Assembly: GCF_018424685.1 (NCBI RefSeq)
Contig: NZ_QTKX01000007.1
Location: 1 to 33,234 of the forward strand
Origin: Mesobacillus boroniphilus
GTDB taxonomy: Bacteria; Bacillota; Bacilli; Bacillales; Cytobacillaceae
DNA: 33,234 bases
Reading direction: 5' to 3'
Shown here: positions 1-7,926 of the stretch, piece after piece
Layout: each line of letters opens with the position of its first letter
How positions within the stretch are numbered: the stretch's first letter is position 1
Translations under genes and position numbers: made by a program
Notes under the pieces: model-generated
What the model saw: the letters and a program-made list of their open reading frames with translations, nothing else
Told to the model about the DNA's origin: nothing
The model's database searches: none

Positions 1-10
1 AAACCAAATA

Positions 11-127
<117 letters not shown>

Positions 128-161
128 TGTTTGAACAATTTAATGGATTTAATATTATCGA

Positions 162-235
<74 letters not shown>

Positions 236-258
236 TAATCCATCTTTTTATATACATT

Positions 259-334
259 GGTCCCGTGGTGTAGCGGTTAACATGCCTGCCTGTCACGCAG
301 GAGATCGCCGGTTCGATCCCGGTCGGGACCGCCA
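259..334 (+). tRNA. tRNA-Asp (GUC)
   Basis: 76-nt cloverleaf including an encoded CCA end. The acceptor stem is GGTCCCG/CGGGACC, the anticodon GTC lies at 292-294 in a 7-nt loop closed by CCTGC/GCAGG, and the T loop is GTTCGATCC. It is the last gene of the rRNA/tRNA transcript; a terminator follows within 30 nt. Confidence 0.97.
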
Positions 335-360
335 TTTTTCTAGATTACTAGAATTGCAGA

Positions 361-386
361 ACGAAACAGAGTTTCGTTTTTTTTTA
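361..386 (+). terminator. rRNA/tRNA operon terminator
   Basis: 7-bp stem ACGAAAC/GTTTCGT with a 3-nt loop followed by about nine T. It lies just after tRNA-Asp and is a standard intrinsic terminator. Confidence 0.85.
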
Positions 387-418
387 TTGCCTAAATAAAC
401 GAAAAATGACTGGTTTTT

Positions 419-447
419 TTGCCCGTCCTACATAAATCGTGTAAACT
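419..447 (+). promoter_or_regulatory. candidate promoter for the tsaE operon
   Basis: TTGCCC (419-424), 17-bp spacer, TAAACT (442-447). Both boxes are imperfect. It is placed after the rRNA terminator and before the tsaE leader hairpin, so transcription would start near 454. No better sigma-A pair was found before tsaE. Confidence 0.35.
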
Positions 448-464
448 ACATATAGTATCGTCAT

Positions 465-491
465 CCTTAGGAGGCATCCTAAGGTTTTTTT
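465..491 (+). terminator. terminator-like hairpin in the tsaE leader
   Basis: Perfect 8-bp stem CCTTAGGA/TCCTAAGG, loop GGCA, then seven T. It is a second intrinsic terminator 80 nt after the tRNA terminator and only about 36 nt before tsaE. It may be a back-up terminator of the rRNA operon, or an attenuator if the promoter at 419-447 is real. Confidence 0.65.
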
Positions 492-526
492 GTATTATAA
501 AATTGACTGTTAGTTAGGTGATATAT

Positions 527-979
527 ATGATGACTTATCAATTCATTTCAAAGCAGCCCGAAGAGACAAGGGAGTTTGCCAAGAGGCTGGCAGCTCTTCT
601 CCAAGCGGGAGACGTGATTGCCCTTGAAGGGGATTTAGGTGCTGGAAAGACGACTTTTACAAAAGGACTTGCTGAAGGATTGGGAATCAGAAGGAATGTG
701 AACAGCCCAACATTCACAATCATCAAGGAATACCAGGGAAGACTTCCGTTATATCATATGGATGTATATCGTGTCGAAGATGCGTTTGAAGATCTCGGTT
801 TTGAAGAATACTTTGAAGGTAATGGTGTGACGGTTGTTGAATGGGCTCATTTGATTGAAGCCCAGCTGCCTGATGAGCTATTGCTCCTACAATTGTATCT
901 TGATGAAAATGGTGCTAGAAGAATCGTTGCTGAGCCAAAAGGCGAACGGTATGTAGAATTGTGTAAGGAGATTTTTTAA
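527..979 (+). CDS. tsaE: tRNA threonylcarbamoyladenosine biosynthesis ATPase TsaE
   Basis: 150-aa cytoplasmic ATPase that works with TsaB and TsaD in the last step of t6A37 formation on ANN-decoding tRNAs. The P-loop GDLGAGKT is at residues 35-42, followed by the family motif VNSPTF and later HMDVYR and VEWAHL. Length and sequence match B. subtilis YdiB (about 158 aa). The reading frame is open upstream to a GTG at 518, but the AGGTG ribosome binding site at 516-520 is spaced correctly for ATG at 527 (ATG at 530 is the alternative). It is the first gene of a four-gene run; its stop codon abuts the tsaB start. B. subtilis has thiL just upstream, which is absent here. Confidence 0.95.
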   Translation: MMTYQFISKQPEETREFAKRLAALLQAGDVIALEGDLGAGKTTFTKGLAEGLGIRRNVNSPTFTIIKEYQGRLPLYHMDVYRVEDAFEDLGFEEYFEGNGVTVVEWAHLIEAQLPDELLLLQLYLDENGARRIVAEPKGERYVELCKEIF

Positions 980-1681
980 ATGAAGGTATTATCGATTGAT
1001 ACGTCCAATTATGTTTTAGGTATTGGTTTGCTTGATGGTCAAACAGTTTTGGGCGAATATATTTCCAATATAAAAAAGAATCATTCAGTACGGGTCATGC
1101 CGGCGATCCAGACATTGATGGAAGAGTGCAACATTAAGCCAGCGGATCTATCCAAGATTGTTGTTGCTGAGGGACCTGGATCATACACTGGTGTCCGGAT
1201 TGGAGTGACGATTGCGAAAACCATGGCCTGGACCTTGCAGATTCCTTTATCTGGCGTTTCCAGCCTTGAGGTTGCGGCTGCATCGGCTGGCCGTTATTTT
1301 GACGGATATGTTTCTCCTTTTTTTGATGCCAGGAGAGGACAAATTTATACAGGCTTATATAAGTTTGAGAATCAAATAATGAAAGCTGTAAAAGCCGATC
1401 AGCTTGTCATGTCAGCAGATTGGGTAAAAACATTGAATGAAATGCACAGCAGGATATTGTTCACGAGCAATGATTTGAATCTGCATGAAGAGGTTATTAA
1501 AGAGGGGCTTGGTGACAAGGCAGTTTTTGCAGCTATCACCGAACAGAATCCTAGACCGGCAGAGCTGGCTTTGTTAGGAAGGGAAAAAGAGGCTGTTGAC
1601 CTTCATACATTTGTCCCTAATTATATCCGCCTGGCAGAAGCAGAGGCTAATTGGCTGAAAGCGCAAGAGACTAAACAATAA
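980..1681 (+). CDS. tsaB: tRNA threonylcarbamoyladenosine biosynthesis protein TsaB
   Basis: 233-aa protein of the ASKHA fold, an inactive paralogue of TsaD that forms the scaffold of the TsaB-TsaD-TsaE complex for t6A synthesis. The N-terminal strand KVLSIDTSN and the motif GPGSYTGVRIG (residues 65-75) are diagnostic. Length fits the Bacillus family (B. subtilis YdiC, about 229 aa). ATG at 980 follows the tsaE stop with no gap, and an AAGGAG-type ribosome binding site sits inside the end of tsaE, which suggests translational coupling. Confidence 0.96.
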   Translation: MKVLSIDTSNYVLGIGLLDGQTVLGEYISNIKKNHSVRVMPAIQTLMEECNIKPADLSKIVVAEGPGSYTGVRIGVTIAKTMAWTLQIPLSGVSSLEVAAASAGRYFDGYVSPFFDARRGQIYTGLYKFENQIMKAVKADQLVMSADWVKTLNEMHSRILFTSNDLNLHEEVIKEGLGDKAVFAAITEQNPRPAELALLGREKEAVDLHTFVPNYIRLAEAEANWLKAQETKQ

Positions 1682-1694
1682 GTGGGAAGATAAG

Positions 1695-2144
1695 ATGAAT
1701 AACACGATAATGTTCCGCAATATGACGGTTGATGATCTGGATGAAGTGATGGAGGTAGAAGTTAATTCCTTTACCATTCCATGGAGCAGGGAAGCTTTTT
1801 TCAATGAGCTGACGAAGAATCAGTTTGCTGAGTATCTGATAGTGGAAGTGGATCAAAGGATAGTTGGCTACTGTGGAGTGTGGCTCATCATCGATGAAGC
1901 GCATATCACGAATATCGCCTTGCTTCCGGAATATAGAGGAATGAAGCTGGGTGAGGCCCTTATGGCCAAGGTCATGGGGCTAGCTCGCGAATTAGGAGCA
2001 TTGAGGATGACCCTCGAAGTCAGGGTCAGCAATGTAAGGGCCCAAAATCTTTATCGCAAGTTTGGATTTGAAGAAGGGGCCATTAGAAAACAGTATTATA
2101 CGGATAATATGGAAGACGCTATAGTAATGTGGGTGAATTTATAA
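1695..2144 (+). CDS. rimI: ribosomal protein S18-alanine N-acetyltransferase RimI
   Basis: 149-aa GNAT-fold acetyltransferase, predicted to transfer acetyl from acetyl-CoA to the N-terminal alanine of ribosomal protein S18. Visible family signatures are [10 protein letters not shown] leading into the acetyl-CoA loop RGMKLG (residues 81-86), LEVRVSN (107-113), NLYRKFGF with the likely acid Tyr120, and the C-terminal [11 protein letters not shown]. The loop has Lys84 where the strict Q/RxxGxG pattern has Gly; Bacillus homologues as I recall them share this. It sits 13 nt after tsaB and its stop overlaps the tsaD start (TAATG), as in B. subtilis. Confidence 0.93.
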   Translation: MNNTIMFRNMTVDDLDEVMEVEVNSFTIPWSREAFFNELTKNQFAEYLIVEVDQRIVGYCGVWLIIDEAHITNIALLPEYRGMKLGEALMAKVMGLARELGALRMTLEVRVSNVRAQNLYRKFGFEEGAIRKQYYTDNMEDAIVMWVNL

Positions 2145-3163
2145 TGACAAAAGATCAATTAATAATGGGAATAGAGACGAGCTGTGATGAGACGGCTGTT
2201 GCGATTGTAAAAAATGGACGGGAAATCCTTGCGAATGTCGTCGCCTCTCAGATTGAGAGCCATAAGCGGTTCGGCGGTGTAGTACCAGAGATTGCATCTA
2301 GGCATCATGTTGAACAGATCACGCTTGTATTGGAGGAAGCATTAGCCCAGGCAAATGTAGATATAAAGGATTTGGATGCCATTGCGGTGACGGAAGGGCC
2401 AGGCCTGGTTGGAGCATTATTGATTGGGGTGAACGCGGCCAAAGCATTGGCATTTGCGAATGGCATTCCACTCGTTGGAGTTCATCATATTGCTGGCCAT
2501 ATCTATGCGAACCGTCTTGTTACCGAGATGAACTTCCCGTTGCTTTCACTTGTAGTATCCGGCGGGCACACTGAGCTTGTATATATGAAGGAGCACGGTC
2601 ACTTCGAGGTAATTGGCGAGACAAGAGATGACGCCGCAGGCGAAGCCTATGACAAGGTGGCAAGGACGTTGCACCTTCCATATCCGGGCGGTCCCCATAT
2701 CGACAGGCTTGCTCATGAAGGAAAGGCAACAATCGACCTGCCGCGCGCATGGCTGGAGGAAGGCTCCTATGATTTCAGCTTCAGCGGATTGAAGTCGGCG
2801 GTAATCAACGTTGTGCATAACGCGCAGCAGCGAGGCGAGGAAATAGCACCTGAAGAGCTTGCAGCTAGCTTCCAGGAGAGTGTTATTGATGTACTTGTCA
2901 CAAAAACTCAAAATGCTGTGAAGGAATACGGTGTAAAACAAGTACTGCTTGCTGGAGGAGTTGCGGCGAATAAAGGGTTGAGAGAAAAACTATCCACAGA
3001 ATTTAAGGATTCGGATGTGGAAATTGTTATTCCTCCGTTGTCTTTATGCACAGACAATGCTGCGATGATTGCGGCTGCGGGAAGTGTACTGTACGAAAAA
3101 GGCCAAAGAGCGGACCTGACATTGAACGGAAACCCTGGACTGGAGATAACTATCCACAACTAA
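2144..3163 (+). CDS. tsaD: tRNA N6-adenosine threonylcarbamoyltransferase TsaD (Gcp)
   Basis: 339-aa metal-dependent enzyme that transfers threonylcarbamoyl from its adenylate to A37 of tRNA, working with TsaB and TsaE. The ASKHA start [10 protein letters not shown], the metal ligand motif HHIAGH (His115, His119), the glycine-rich [15 protein letters not shown] and the C-terminal CTDNAAM with Asp304 are all present. The start is ATG 2144, overlapping the rimI stop by one base; a GTG at 2129 in frame would add five residues without a better binding site. The older name gcp matters here: in B. subtilis the gcp locus is one of the DnaA-bound box clusters, and such boxes follow this gene. Confidence 0.97.
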   Translation: MTKDQLIMGIETSCDETAVAIVKNGREILANVVASQIESHKRFGGVVPEIASRHHVEQITLVLEEALAQANVDIKDLDAIAVTEGPGLVGALLIGVNAAKALAFANGIPLVGVHHIAGHIYANRLVTEMNFPLLSLVVSGGHTELVYMKEHGHFEVIGETRDDAAGEAYDKVARTLHLPYPGGPHIDRLAHEGKATIDLPRAWLEEGSYDFSFSGLKSAVINVVHNAQQRGEEIAPEELAASFQESVIDVLVTKTQNAVKEYGVKQVLLAGGVAANKGLREKLSTEFKDSDVEIVIPPLSLCTDNAAMIAAAGSVLYEKGQRADLTLNGNPGLEITIHN

Positions 3164-3198
3164 AGTCGGAAGTGAAAAAACTTGTTGTCAGACTCTTC

Positions 3199-3332
3199 TG
3201 TGGATATGTTAATGGATATGGTGCGAAACTGTGTATGATGTGGATAAAAAAAGGTTGTTTTGTGGATAATGTGGAAAAGTCTATGGATAACCTATAAATC
3301 AGTCTTTACTATGTGAATAACTATGTGAACAA
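3199..3332 (+). promoter_or_regulatory. cluster of DnaA-box-like 9-mers
   Basis: Seven same-orientation 9-mers resembling the DnaA box TGTGGATAA occur in 134 bp. Two are perfect (3239-3247, 3261-3269), one is TGTGAATAA (3312-3320), which fits TTATNCACA, and four have one mismatch (3199-3207, 3270-3278, 3282-3290, 3324-3332). Flanking near-matches lie at 2990-2998 and 3150-3158 (opposite strand, inside tsaD) and at 3365-3373. The stretch 3164-3590 carries no gene. From established knowledge, DnaA binds clusters outside oriC in B. subtilis, one at gcp (tsaD), which titrate or regulate DnaA; that this is the equivalent site is inference. Confidence 0.75.
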
Positions 3333-3366
3333 AAAGTCCTGGTTTTTAATCGGGACTTTTTTTCTG
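3332..3366 (+). terminator. tsaD operon terminator
   Basis: Stem AAAAGTCC/GGACTTTT (3332-3339 with 3353-3360), extended by a G-T and a G-C pair, followed by a run of T. The last DnaA-like 9-mer overlaps its 5' base. Confidence 0.8.
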
Positions 3367-3423
3367 TGGAAAAGATGTAAATCTGGAAATAAAAACTGGC
3401 AATTATCTATGTATTTTTTCCAG

Positions 3424-3498
3424 TTTGCGAATAAATAGTAAAAAATTTGCGAATAAAAGCGCAGTTTTTGCGAATAAATGAACATTTTTGCGAGCAAT
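3424..3498 (+). repeat. iteron-like repeat array, TTTGCGAATAAA
   Basis: Three exact copies of TTTGCGAATAAA at 3424-3435, 3446-3457 and 3467-3478 and one degenerate copy (TTTGCGAGCAAT) at 3487-3498. Start-to-start distances are 22, 21 and 20 bp, close to two helical turns, so all copies face the same side of the DNA. No reading frame covers the array. Function unknown. Confidence 0.8.
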
Positions 3499-3557
3499 CG
3501 ACAAATTTCTGAAAATAAAATATCATCAATGAATTTTTTCACATAATGAGAATAAAC

Positions 3558-3581
3558 AAACGGGCACATTCATGCCCGTTT
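3558..3581 (-). terminator. ydiF terminator
   Basis: 9-bp stem AAACGGGCA/TGCCCGTTT with a 6-nt loop, just beyond the ydiF stop codon on the minus strand. The downstream T tract on that strand is short and interrupted. Confidence 0.65.
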
Positions 3582-3590
3582 AGTCCGTTC

Positions 3591-5519
3591 CTATGCCAAT
3601 TCTGTCCACTCTTCCATCAGTTCATCGAGTTTCTCTTTGGCGGCTTCGATTTTACTATTGATTTCTCCTGCTTTTTCGTGGTCCTGGAAAACTTCGGGAT
3701 CACAAAGGATGTCTTCGTATTCAGCTACTTCTAACTCGAGCTGTTCAATTTTTGCTTCAACTTCTTCCATGCGGCGTTTGCGCTGGCGTTCGAGTTTTTT
3801 TGCTTCTTTGTCCTGCTGGTAGGAGGTTTTATCCTGTCTGGCTGTTTCAGTCACGGTTCCAGCTGCGTTGGCTGCTTGTTCGGCCAGTGCTTTCAGCTCT
3901 TCTTGCTCAAGCTTTTTCTCGACGTAGTAATCGTAATCGCCAAGGTATTCTGTTGCGCCACTGCGATCGAGCTCGAGGACCTTTGTTGCGATCCTGTTGA
4001 TAAAATAACGGTCATGTGAGACAAACAGGATTGTGCCAGGATAGTCGATGAGTGCATTCTCAAGAACTTCCTTGCTGTCCAAGTCTAGATGGTTAGTAGG
4101 CTCGTCCAAGATTAAGAAGTTCGAGTTTTGCAACATAAGCTTGGCAAGTGCCAGACGAGCTTTTTCGCCACCGCTCAGGGTGGAGACAATCTTTAAGACA
4201 TCGTCACCTGAGAAAAGAAAATTCCCCAGTACGGTGCGGATTTCTTTTTCCGATTTAAGGGGGTATTCATCCCAAAGTTCATTCAAAACCTTTTTATTCG
4301 AGCTGAGTTCTGCCTGTTCTTGATCATAGTAGCCGATCGAAACATTAGAACCGTATTGAATATTGCCGGTTATCGAGGGCAGTTTTTCAACGATAGTTTT
4401 TAATAAAGTTGATTTTCCGACACCATTTGGTCCAACCAGTGCAGTGCTGTCACCGCGCGAAAGGTTAAACGTGATATTCTTAGAGACCACTTCGTTTTGA
4501 TAGCCGACAGCAAGCGCATCTACCTTCAGGACATCATTCCCGCTCTGGCGTTCAATTTGGAAGCTGAACGATGCAGATTTTTCATCACCCATCGGCCTGT
4601 CCAACCGGTCTATTTTTTCAAGCTGTTTCCGACGGCTCTGGGCACGCTTAGTTGTTGATGCCCTGGCCAGGTTACGCTGGATAAAATCCTGGAGCTTGGC
4701 AATCTCATCCTGCTGCTTCTCATACAGTTTCAGATCACGTTCGTAATTCGCGGCTTTATGCTCCAAATATGAGCTGTAATTGCCTGGGAACTTCGTCAGC
4801 AGGTGGCGGGAGATTTCATATACCTGGTTCACGACCTTATCCAGGAAGTAGCGGTCGTGTGAAACGATCAGTATGGCTCCGTTATAGCCCTGCAAATACT
4901 GTTCAAGCCAGGATAGCGTGTCAATATCAAGGTGGTTCGTCGGTTCATCCAAAATCAAAATATCCGGGCGGGTCAATAATAGCTTCGCCAATGCGAGTCT
5001 AGTTTTCTGTCCTCCGCTTAAAGTGGATATTTTTGTGGAATAATCAAAAGAATGGAAGTTCAGGCCGTGTAGGACGGAACGGATATCGGCTTCATACTGG
5101 TAGCCGCCTTTTTCCTTGAACTGGACTTGCAAAAGGTCGTATTCCTTCAATACTCTTTCGTATTCTGTCGCGTTTGACAGGGTGTCAGAATCCGACATTT
5201 TTTCCTCGAGACGGCGCAAATCTTTTTCCATGCTGTGCAGATGGTCAAAAACAGCTAGCATTTCATCCCAGATGCTTTTCTCGGATTCCAGACCGGTATT
5301 TTGGGCAAGGTATCCAATTGTCGTACCTTTTGGGCGGATGATTTCGCCGCCATCGTGCGATTCGTAGCCGGCGATGATTTTTAGCAGTGTCGATTTGCCT
5401 GCCCCGTTTCGGCCGACGAGCGCTACACGGTCATTTGTCTGTATTTCAAACTTTATATTCGATAAAATAAGATCAGCAGCAAAATATTTTGAAAGCTGAT
5501 TAACTTGTAATAATATCAT
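3591..5519 (-). CDS. ydiF: ABC-F family ribosome-associated ATPase YdiF
   Basis: 642-aa soluble protein with two ABC ATPase domains and no membrane segments, the hallmark of ABC-F translation factors that act at the ribosomal E site. Domain 1: Walker A GRNGAGKST (36-44), signature LSGGQ (167-171), Walker B ILILDEPTNHLD with catalytic Glu192. Between the domains is a basic, helical linker (about 255-310). Domain 2: Walker A GPNGVGKST (363-371), signature LSGGE (448-452), Walker B with Glu473. The C-terminal 100 residues are charged and coiled-coil-like. Length equals that of B. subtilis YdiF. ATG at 5519 has a GAGGTG site and a good upstream promoter. No target-protection resistance can be inferred from sequence alone. 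Confidence 0.95.
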   Translation of the reverse strand: MILLQVNQLSKYFAADLILSNIKFEIQTNDRVALVGRNGAGKSTLLKIIAGYESHDGGEIIRPKGTTIGYLAQNTGLESEKSIWDEMLAVFDHLHSMEKDLRRLEEKMSDSDTLSNATEYERVLKEYDLLQVQFKEKGGYQYEADIRSVLHGLNFHSFDYSTKISTLSGGQKTRLALAKLLLTRPDILILDEPTNHLDIDTLSWLEQYLQGYNGAILIVSHDRYFLDKVVNQVYEISRHLLTKFPGNYSSYLEHKAANYERDLKLYEKQQDEIAKLQDFIQRNLARASTTKRAQSRRKQLEKIDRLDRPMGDEKSASFSFQIERQSGNDVLKVDALAVGYQNEVVSKNITFNLSRGDSTALVGPNGVGKSTLLKTIVEKLPSITGNIQYGSNVSIGYYDQEQAELSSNKKVLNELWDEYPLKSEKEIRTVLGNFLFSGDDVLKIVSTLSGGEKARLALAKLMLQNSNFLILDEPTNHLDLDSKEVLENALIDYPGTILFVSHDRYFINRIATKVLELDRSGATEYLGDYDYYVEKKLEQEELKALAEQAANAAGTVTETARQDKTSYQQDKEAKKLERQRKRRMEEVEAKIEQLELEVAEYEDILCDPEVFQDHEKAGEINSKIEAAKEKLDELMEEWTELA

Positions 5520-5547
5520 TATTTTTCACCTCTATTGCCTTAGAGAT

Positions 5548-5576
5548 AGTGTAACCCAATAATATAGGCACGGCAA
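5548..5576 (-). promoter_or_regulatory. sigma-A promoter of ydiF
   Basis: Read on the minus strand: TTGCCG (5576-5571), 17-bp spacer, TACACT (5553-5548), about 28 nt before the ydiF start codon. Confidence 0.65.
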
Positions 5577-5625
5577 TATGTGCGAACTGCTATAGGTGGT
5601 AAGGTGTAAAAAATTCCCTATGTAT

Positions 5626-5650
5626 TGTGAACACTGAAACAAAGTTCACA
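5626..5650 (+). promoter_or_regulatory. inverted repeat upstream of moaC, possible operator
   Basis: Perfect 7-bp inverted repeat TGTGAAC (5626-5632) and GTTCACA (5644-5650) with an 11-nt gap, in the divergent ydiF-moaC region. A possible -10 element TATCAT lies at 5672-5677 without a convincing -35, so the repeat could bind an activator. The half sites resemble Rex half sites (TTGTGAA), but the spacing is larger than in known Rex operators. Confidence 0.4.
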
Positions 5651-5698
5651 CACAAGTTTGACAAAATAGTGTATCATTTGGTAGAAAGGAGCTTTAAC

Positions 5699-6193
5699 AT
5701 GGCAGAATTTACGCATTTTAACGAAGAGGGAAGAGCGAAGATGGTCGATGTAAGTGAAAAGCCGGAGACGGTCCGTACGGCAGTCGCCCATTCCAGCATA
5801 ACCGTAAACGAAGATATATATATGAGAATCACTGAAAATAAAATGAAAAAAGGGGATGTACTTGCTGTCGCGCAGGTAGCAGGCATCATGGCGGCGAAAA
5901 AAACCTCTGAAATAATCCCGATGTGCCACCCGATTCCATTGACAGGCATTGACCTTTCATTCGATTGGGAGCAAAATGGTAGTGACTATGTTTTAAATAT
6001 CGCAGCAGCTGTAAAAACAAAAGGAAATACGGGTGTAGAAATGGAAGCGTTAACAGCAGCTTCAGCATGTGCGCTGACTGTTTATGATATGTGCAAGGCC
6101 GTTGATAAAGGCATGGTGATCGGCAAGACGTATCTTGTCGAAAAAACCGGCGGAAAGAACGGCGATTTTAAGAGAGAAGAGAAGTTGAGATAG
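5699..6193 (+). CDS. moaC: cyclic pyranopterin monophosphate synthase MoaC
   Basis: 164-aa enzyme that converts the MoaA product into cyclic pyranopterin monophosphate in molybdenum cofactor synthesis; the family acts as a hexamer. Visible motifs are [21 protein letters not shown] (75-82), [12 protein letters not shown] (111-122) and YDMCKA with the catalytic Asp130 and Lys133. The frame is open upstream to 5627, but ATG 5699 has an AAGGAG site 7 nt ahead and gives the usual family length. No other moa genes are in the window; position between ydiF and rex matches B. subtilis ydiG. Confidence 0.95.
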   Translation: MAEFTHFNEEGRAKMVDVSEKPETVRTAVAHSSITVNEDIYMRITENKMKKGDVLAVAQVAGIMAAKKTSEIIPMCHPIPLTGIDLSFDWEQNGSDYVLNIAAAVKTKGNTGVEMEALTAASACALTVYDMCKAVDKGMVIGKTYLVEKTGGKNGDFKREEKLR

Positions 6194-6220
6194 AAAAACG
6201 GACAGGGTGGAGGATGGAGA

Positions 6221-6886
6221 ATGACGAATGATGCTATGAAGATTCCGCAGGCAACCGCAAAACGTTTGCCACTATATTACCGGTTCTTATTGAACTTGCA
6301 TTCTTCAGGGAAGCAAAGGGTATCATCCGCAGAGTTAAGTGAAGCGGTAAAAGTGGATTCTGCGACAATCCGAAGGGATTTTTCCTACTTTGGAGCTTTA
6401 GGTAAAAAGGGATACGGATATAATGTTAATTACCTGCTTACCTTTTTCCGTAAGACACTCGATCAGGATGAACTGACGAAGGTTGCCTTAATTGGTGTCG
6501 GTAATCTCGGAACAGCGTTTTTAAATTATAATTTTTCCAAGAACAATAACACGAAAATCGAGATTGCGTTTGATGTGGCACCGGACAAGGTTGGCACGAA
6601 GATTGGAGACGTAGCAGTGTATCACATGGACGACCTTGACAAGGTTGTCGTCGAGGAAGGTATTCAGGTGGCAATCCTGACGGTTCCATCAGCTGTGGCG
6701 CAGCCGATAACAGACCGATTGGTACAGGCTAATATCAAGGGAATCCTCAACTTCACCCCGGCGAGGCTGAATGTGCCGCCGTCCATAAGGATCCACCACA
6801 TTGATTTGGCGGTGGAGCTGCAGTCATTGATTTACTTTTTAAAGCATTATCCGACAGATACTGAAACAACTGAAACAGTAGAATAA
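6221..6886 (+). CDS. rex: redox-sensing transcriptional repressor Rex
   Basis: 221-aa repressor that senses the NADH/NAD+ ratio and controls fermentative and respiratory genes. The N-terminal winged helix (about 1-80) contains [17 protein letters not shown] and the recognition helix segment [21 protein letters not shown]. The C-terminal Rossmann domain starts with GVGNLG (residues 92-97) and ends with the domain-swap helix [21 protein letters not shown] 6221 follows a GGAGG-rich site 8 nt upstream. It lies 27 nt after moaC and may be co-transcribed with it. The last residues ([10 protein letters not shown]) are acidic and variable. Confidence 0.97.
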   Translation: MTNDAMKIPQATAKRLPLYYRFLLNLHSSGKQRVSSAELSEAVKVDSATIRRDFSYFGALGKKGYGYNVNYLLTFFRKTLDQDELTKVALIGVGNLGTAFLNYNFSKNNNTKIEIAFDVAPDKVGTKIGDVAVYHMDDLDKVVVEEGIQVAILTVPSAVAQPITDRLVQANIKGILNFTPARLNVPPSIRIHHIDLAVELQSLIYFLKHYPTDTETTETVE

Positions 6887-6920
6887 AAAATAGCTCCTTC
6901 ATCTGAAGGAGCTATTTTTT
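6885..6920. terminator. bidirectional terminator between rex and ydiK
   Basis: 16-bp perfect stem built from AAAAAATAGCTCCTTC and its complement around the loop ATCT. A and T runs on the two sides make it work in both directions. It lies at the convergent 3' ends of rex and ydiK and overlaps the last codons of ydiK. Confidence 0.9.
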
Positions 6921-7112
6921 CTGTATATTTTTCAGTTTAAAATGGAACATAATCATTCTGATGCCGGACCCGAAGTCGAACGTAGCGAGGGCCACAAGCA
7001 AATAGCTGAAGAATCCCCAGCCTGTCTCGTTTACATTCTGGATGGCGAAATAGGTGAATAAGCTGCCTAACAAGATGTAGACAATGCCTGAAAATAAAGG
7101 CGATTGCTTCAT
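6912..7112 (-). CDS. ydiK: small membrane protein YdiK (DUF4305-like)
   Basis: 66-aa protein with two predicted membrane segments (about residues 7-24 and 32-55) and a basic tail ending KLKNIQKK. Size, topology and location next to ydiL match B. subtilis YdiK; function unknown. The start ATG 7112 lies 3 nt past the ydiL stop, with a GGGGGA site overlapping the end of ydiL, so the two are translated from one message. Confidence 0.85.
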   Translation of the reverse strand: MKQSPLFSGIVYILLGSLFTYFAIQNVNETGWGFFSYLLVALATFDFGSGIRMIMFHFKLKNIQKK

Positions 7113-7115
7113 AAC

Positions 7116-7847
7116 TTAAAATCCCCCAATAAAGCTTTGAATTTTCTCTGCTTCTTTTATCATTCTCTCAATGTCTTCCCTAAATACGGATTGAAGCAGG
7201 ACAACCATTGTATTCATTGTAACATGGGCAATGATTGGCACGATGATACGCTTTGTTTTCACATAAAGGAAAGCAAAGGTGAAGCCCATTGCTGAGTAAA
7301 GAATCACATGCTCCGGCTCCATATGCGCGAGTGCAAAAATGACAGAGCTGATCAGAGCGGCGAAAAAGAAATTCATTTTCTTATGCAGACTGCCGAAAAT
7401 GATTTTCCGGAAGACGATCTCTTCTAAGATTGGTCCGATTATCGAGCTGACCAGGATGACAACCGGGAATCTTTCAATCAACTTAATGATTTCCTGTGTA
7501 TTTTCCGAGCCCATTTCAATGCCAAGCATGTTTTCGATGCTTGCCGCGATTGATTGGGCGAACAGAGCAAGGAATACACCTGCGAAAGCCCAGGCAGCTG
7601 AGCTTGCCGGTGATGAAGCACCACGTAAGTCTGCATCTGTCCTGCGTTCCTTCCTTAGGAGCAGAAGCACGATTACAAGTGTTAGCGAAAAGCTGATCAC
7701 GAGCCAGTAGGGAATCGAGATGGTCTCCATTTCCTCAAGACTTTTCCCCATTGCGGCTCCGATAAATGCAATAATCGGGATGCCAATCAGGCTTGAAAGC
7801 TGCATGACAATATAAGCGATAATGACGTACCAGTATTCTTTTTTCAA
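7116..7847 (-). CDS. ydiL: CPBP-family intramembrane metalloprotease YdiL
   Basis: 243-aa multi-pass membrane protein of the CAAX protease/bacteriocin-processing (CPBP, ABI) family. The three active-site motifs are intact: GPILEEIVFR (Glu142, Glu143, Arg147), ALAHMEPEH (His175) and IAHVTMN (His208, Asn212). About seven hydrophobic segments are visible. The start is TTG at 7847 with an AAGGAG site about 9 nt upstream; length equals that of B. subtilis YdiL (about 244 aa). It is followed by ydiK in one operon. The substrate is unknown. Confidence 0.92.
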   Translation of the reverse strand: MKKEYWYVIIAYIVMQLSSLIGIPIIAFIGAAMGKSLEEMETISIPYWLVISFSLTLVIVLLLLRKERRTDADLRGASSPASSAAWAFAGVFLALFAQSIAASIENMLGIEMGSENTQEIIKLIERFPVVILVSSIIGPILEEIVFRKIIFGSLHKKMNFFFAALISSVIFALAHMEPEHVILYSAMGFTFAFLYVKTKRIIVPIIAHVTMNTMVVLLQSVFREDIERMIKEAEKIQSFIGGF

Positions 7848-7897
7848 TATGATAATCTCCTTCTATTCGGATCGTCTATGTGTATGCCGTGAAAGCT

Positions 7898-7926
7898 ATT
7901 ATAAGAATGCTATCTATCCATTTTAC
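7898..7926 (-). promoter_or_regulatory. possible ydiL promoter
   Basis: A perfect TATAAT on the minus strand (7903-7898) lies about 50 nt upstream of the ydiL TTG start; the matching -35 region is poor (GTAAAA). Confidence 0.35.

Noticed and set aside
3424..3498. Regularly spaced repeats considered as a CRISPR array
   Set aside because: The repeats are only 12 bp, the spacers 8-10 bp, and there are no cas genes; this fits phased binding sites or an intergenic repeat, not CRISPR.
5658..5687. TTGACA with an 18-bp spacer to TAGAAA as the moaC promoter
   Set aside because: Transcription would start after the AAGGAG ribosome binding site, leaving moaC without it.
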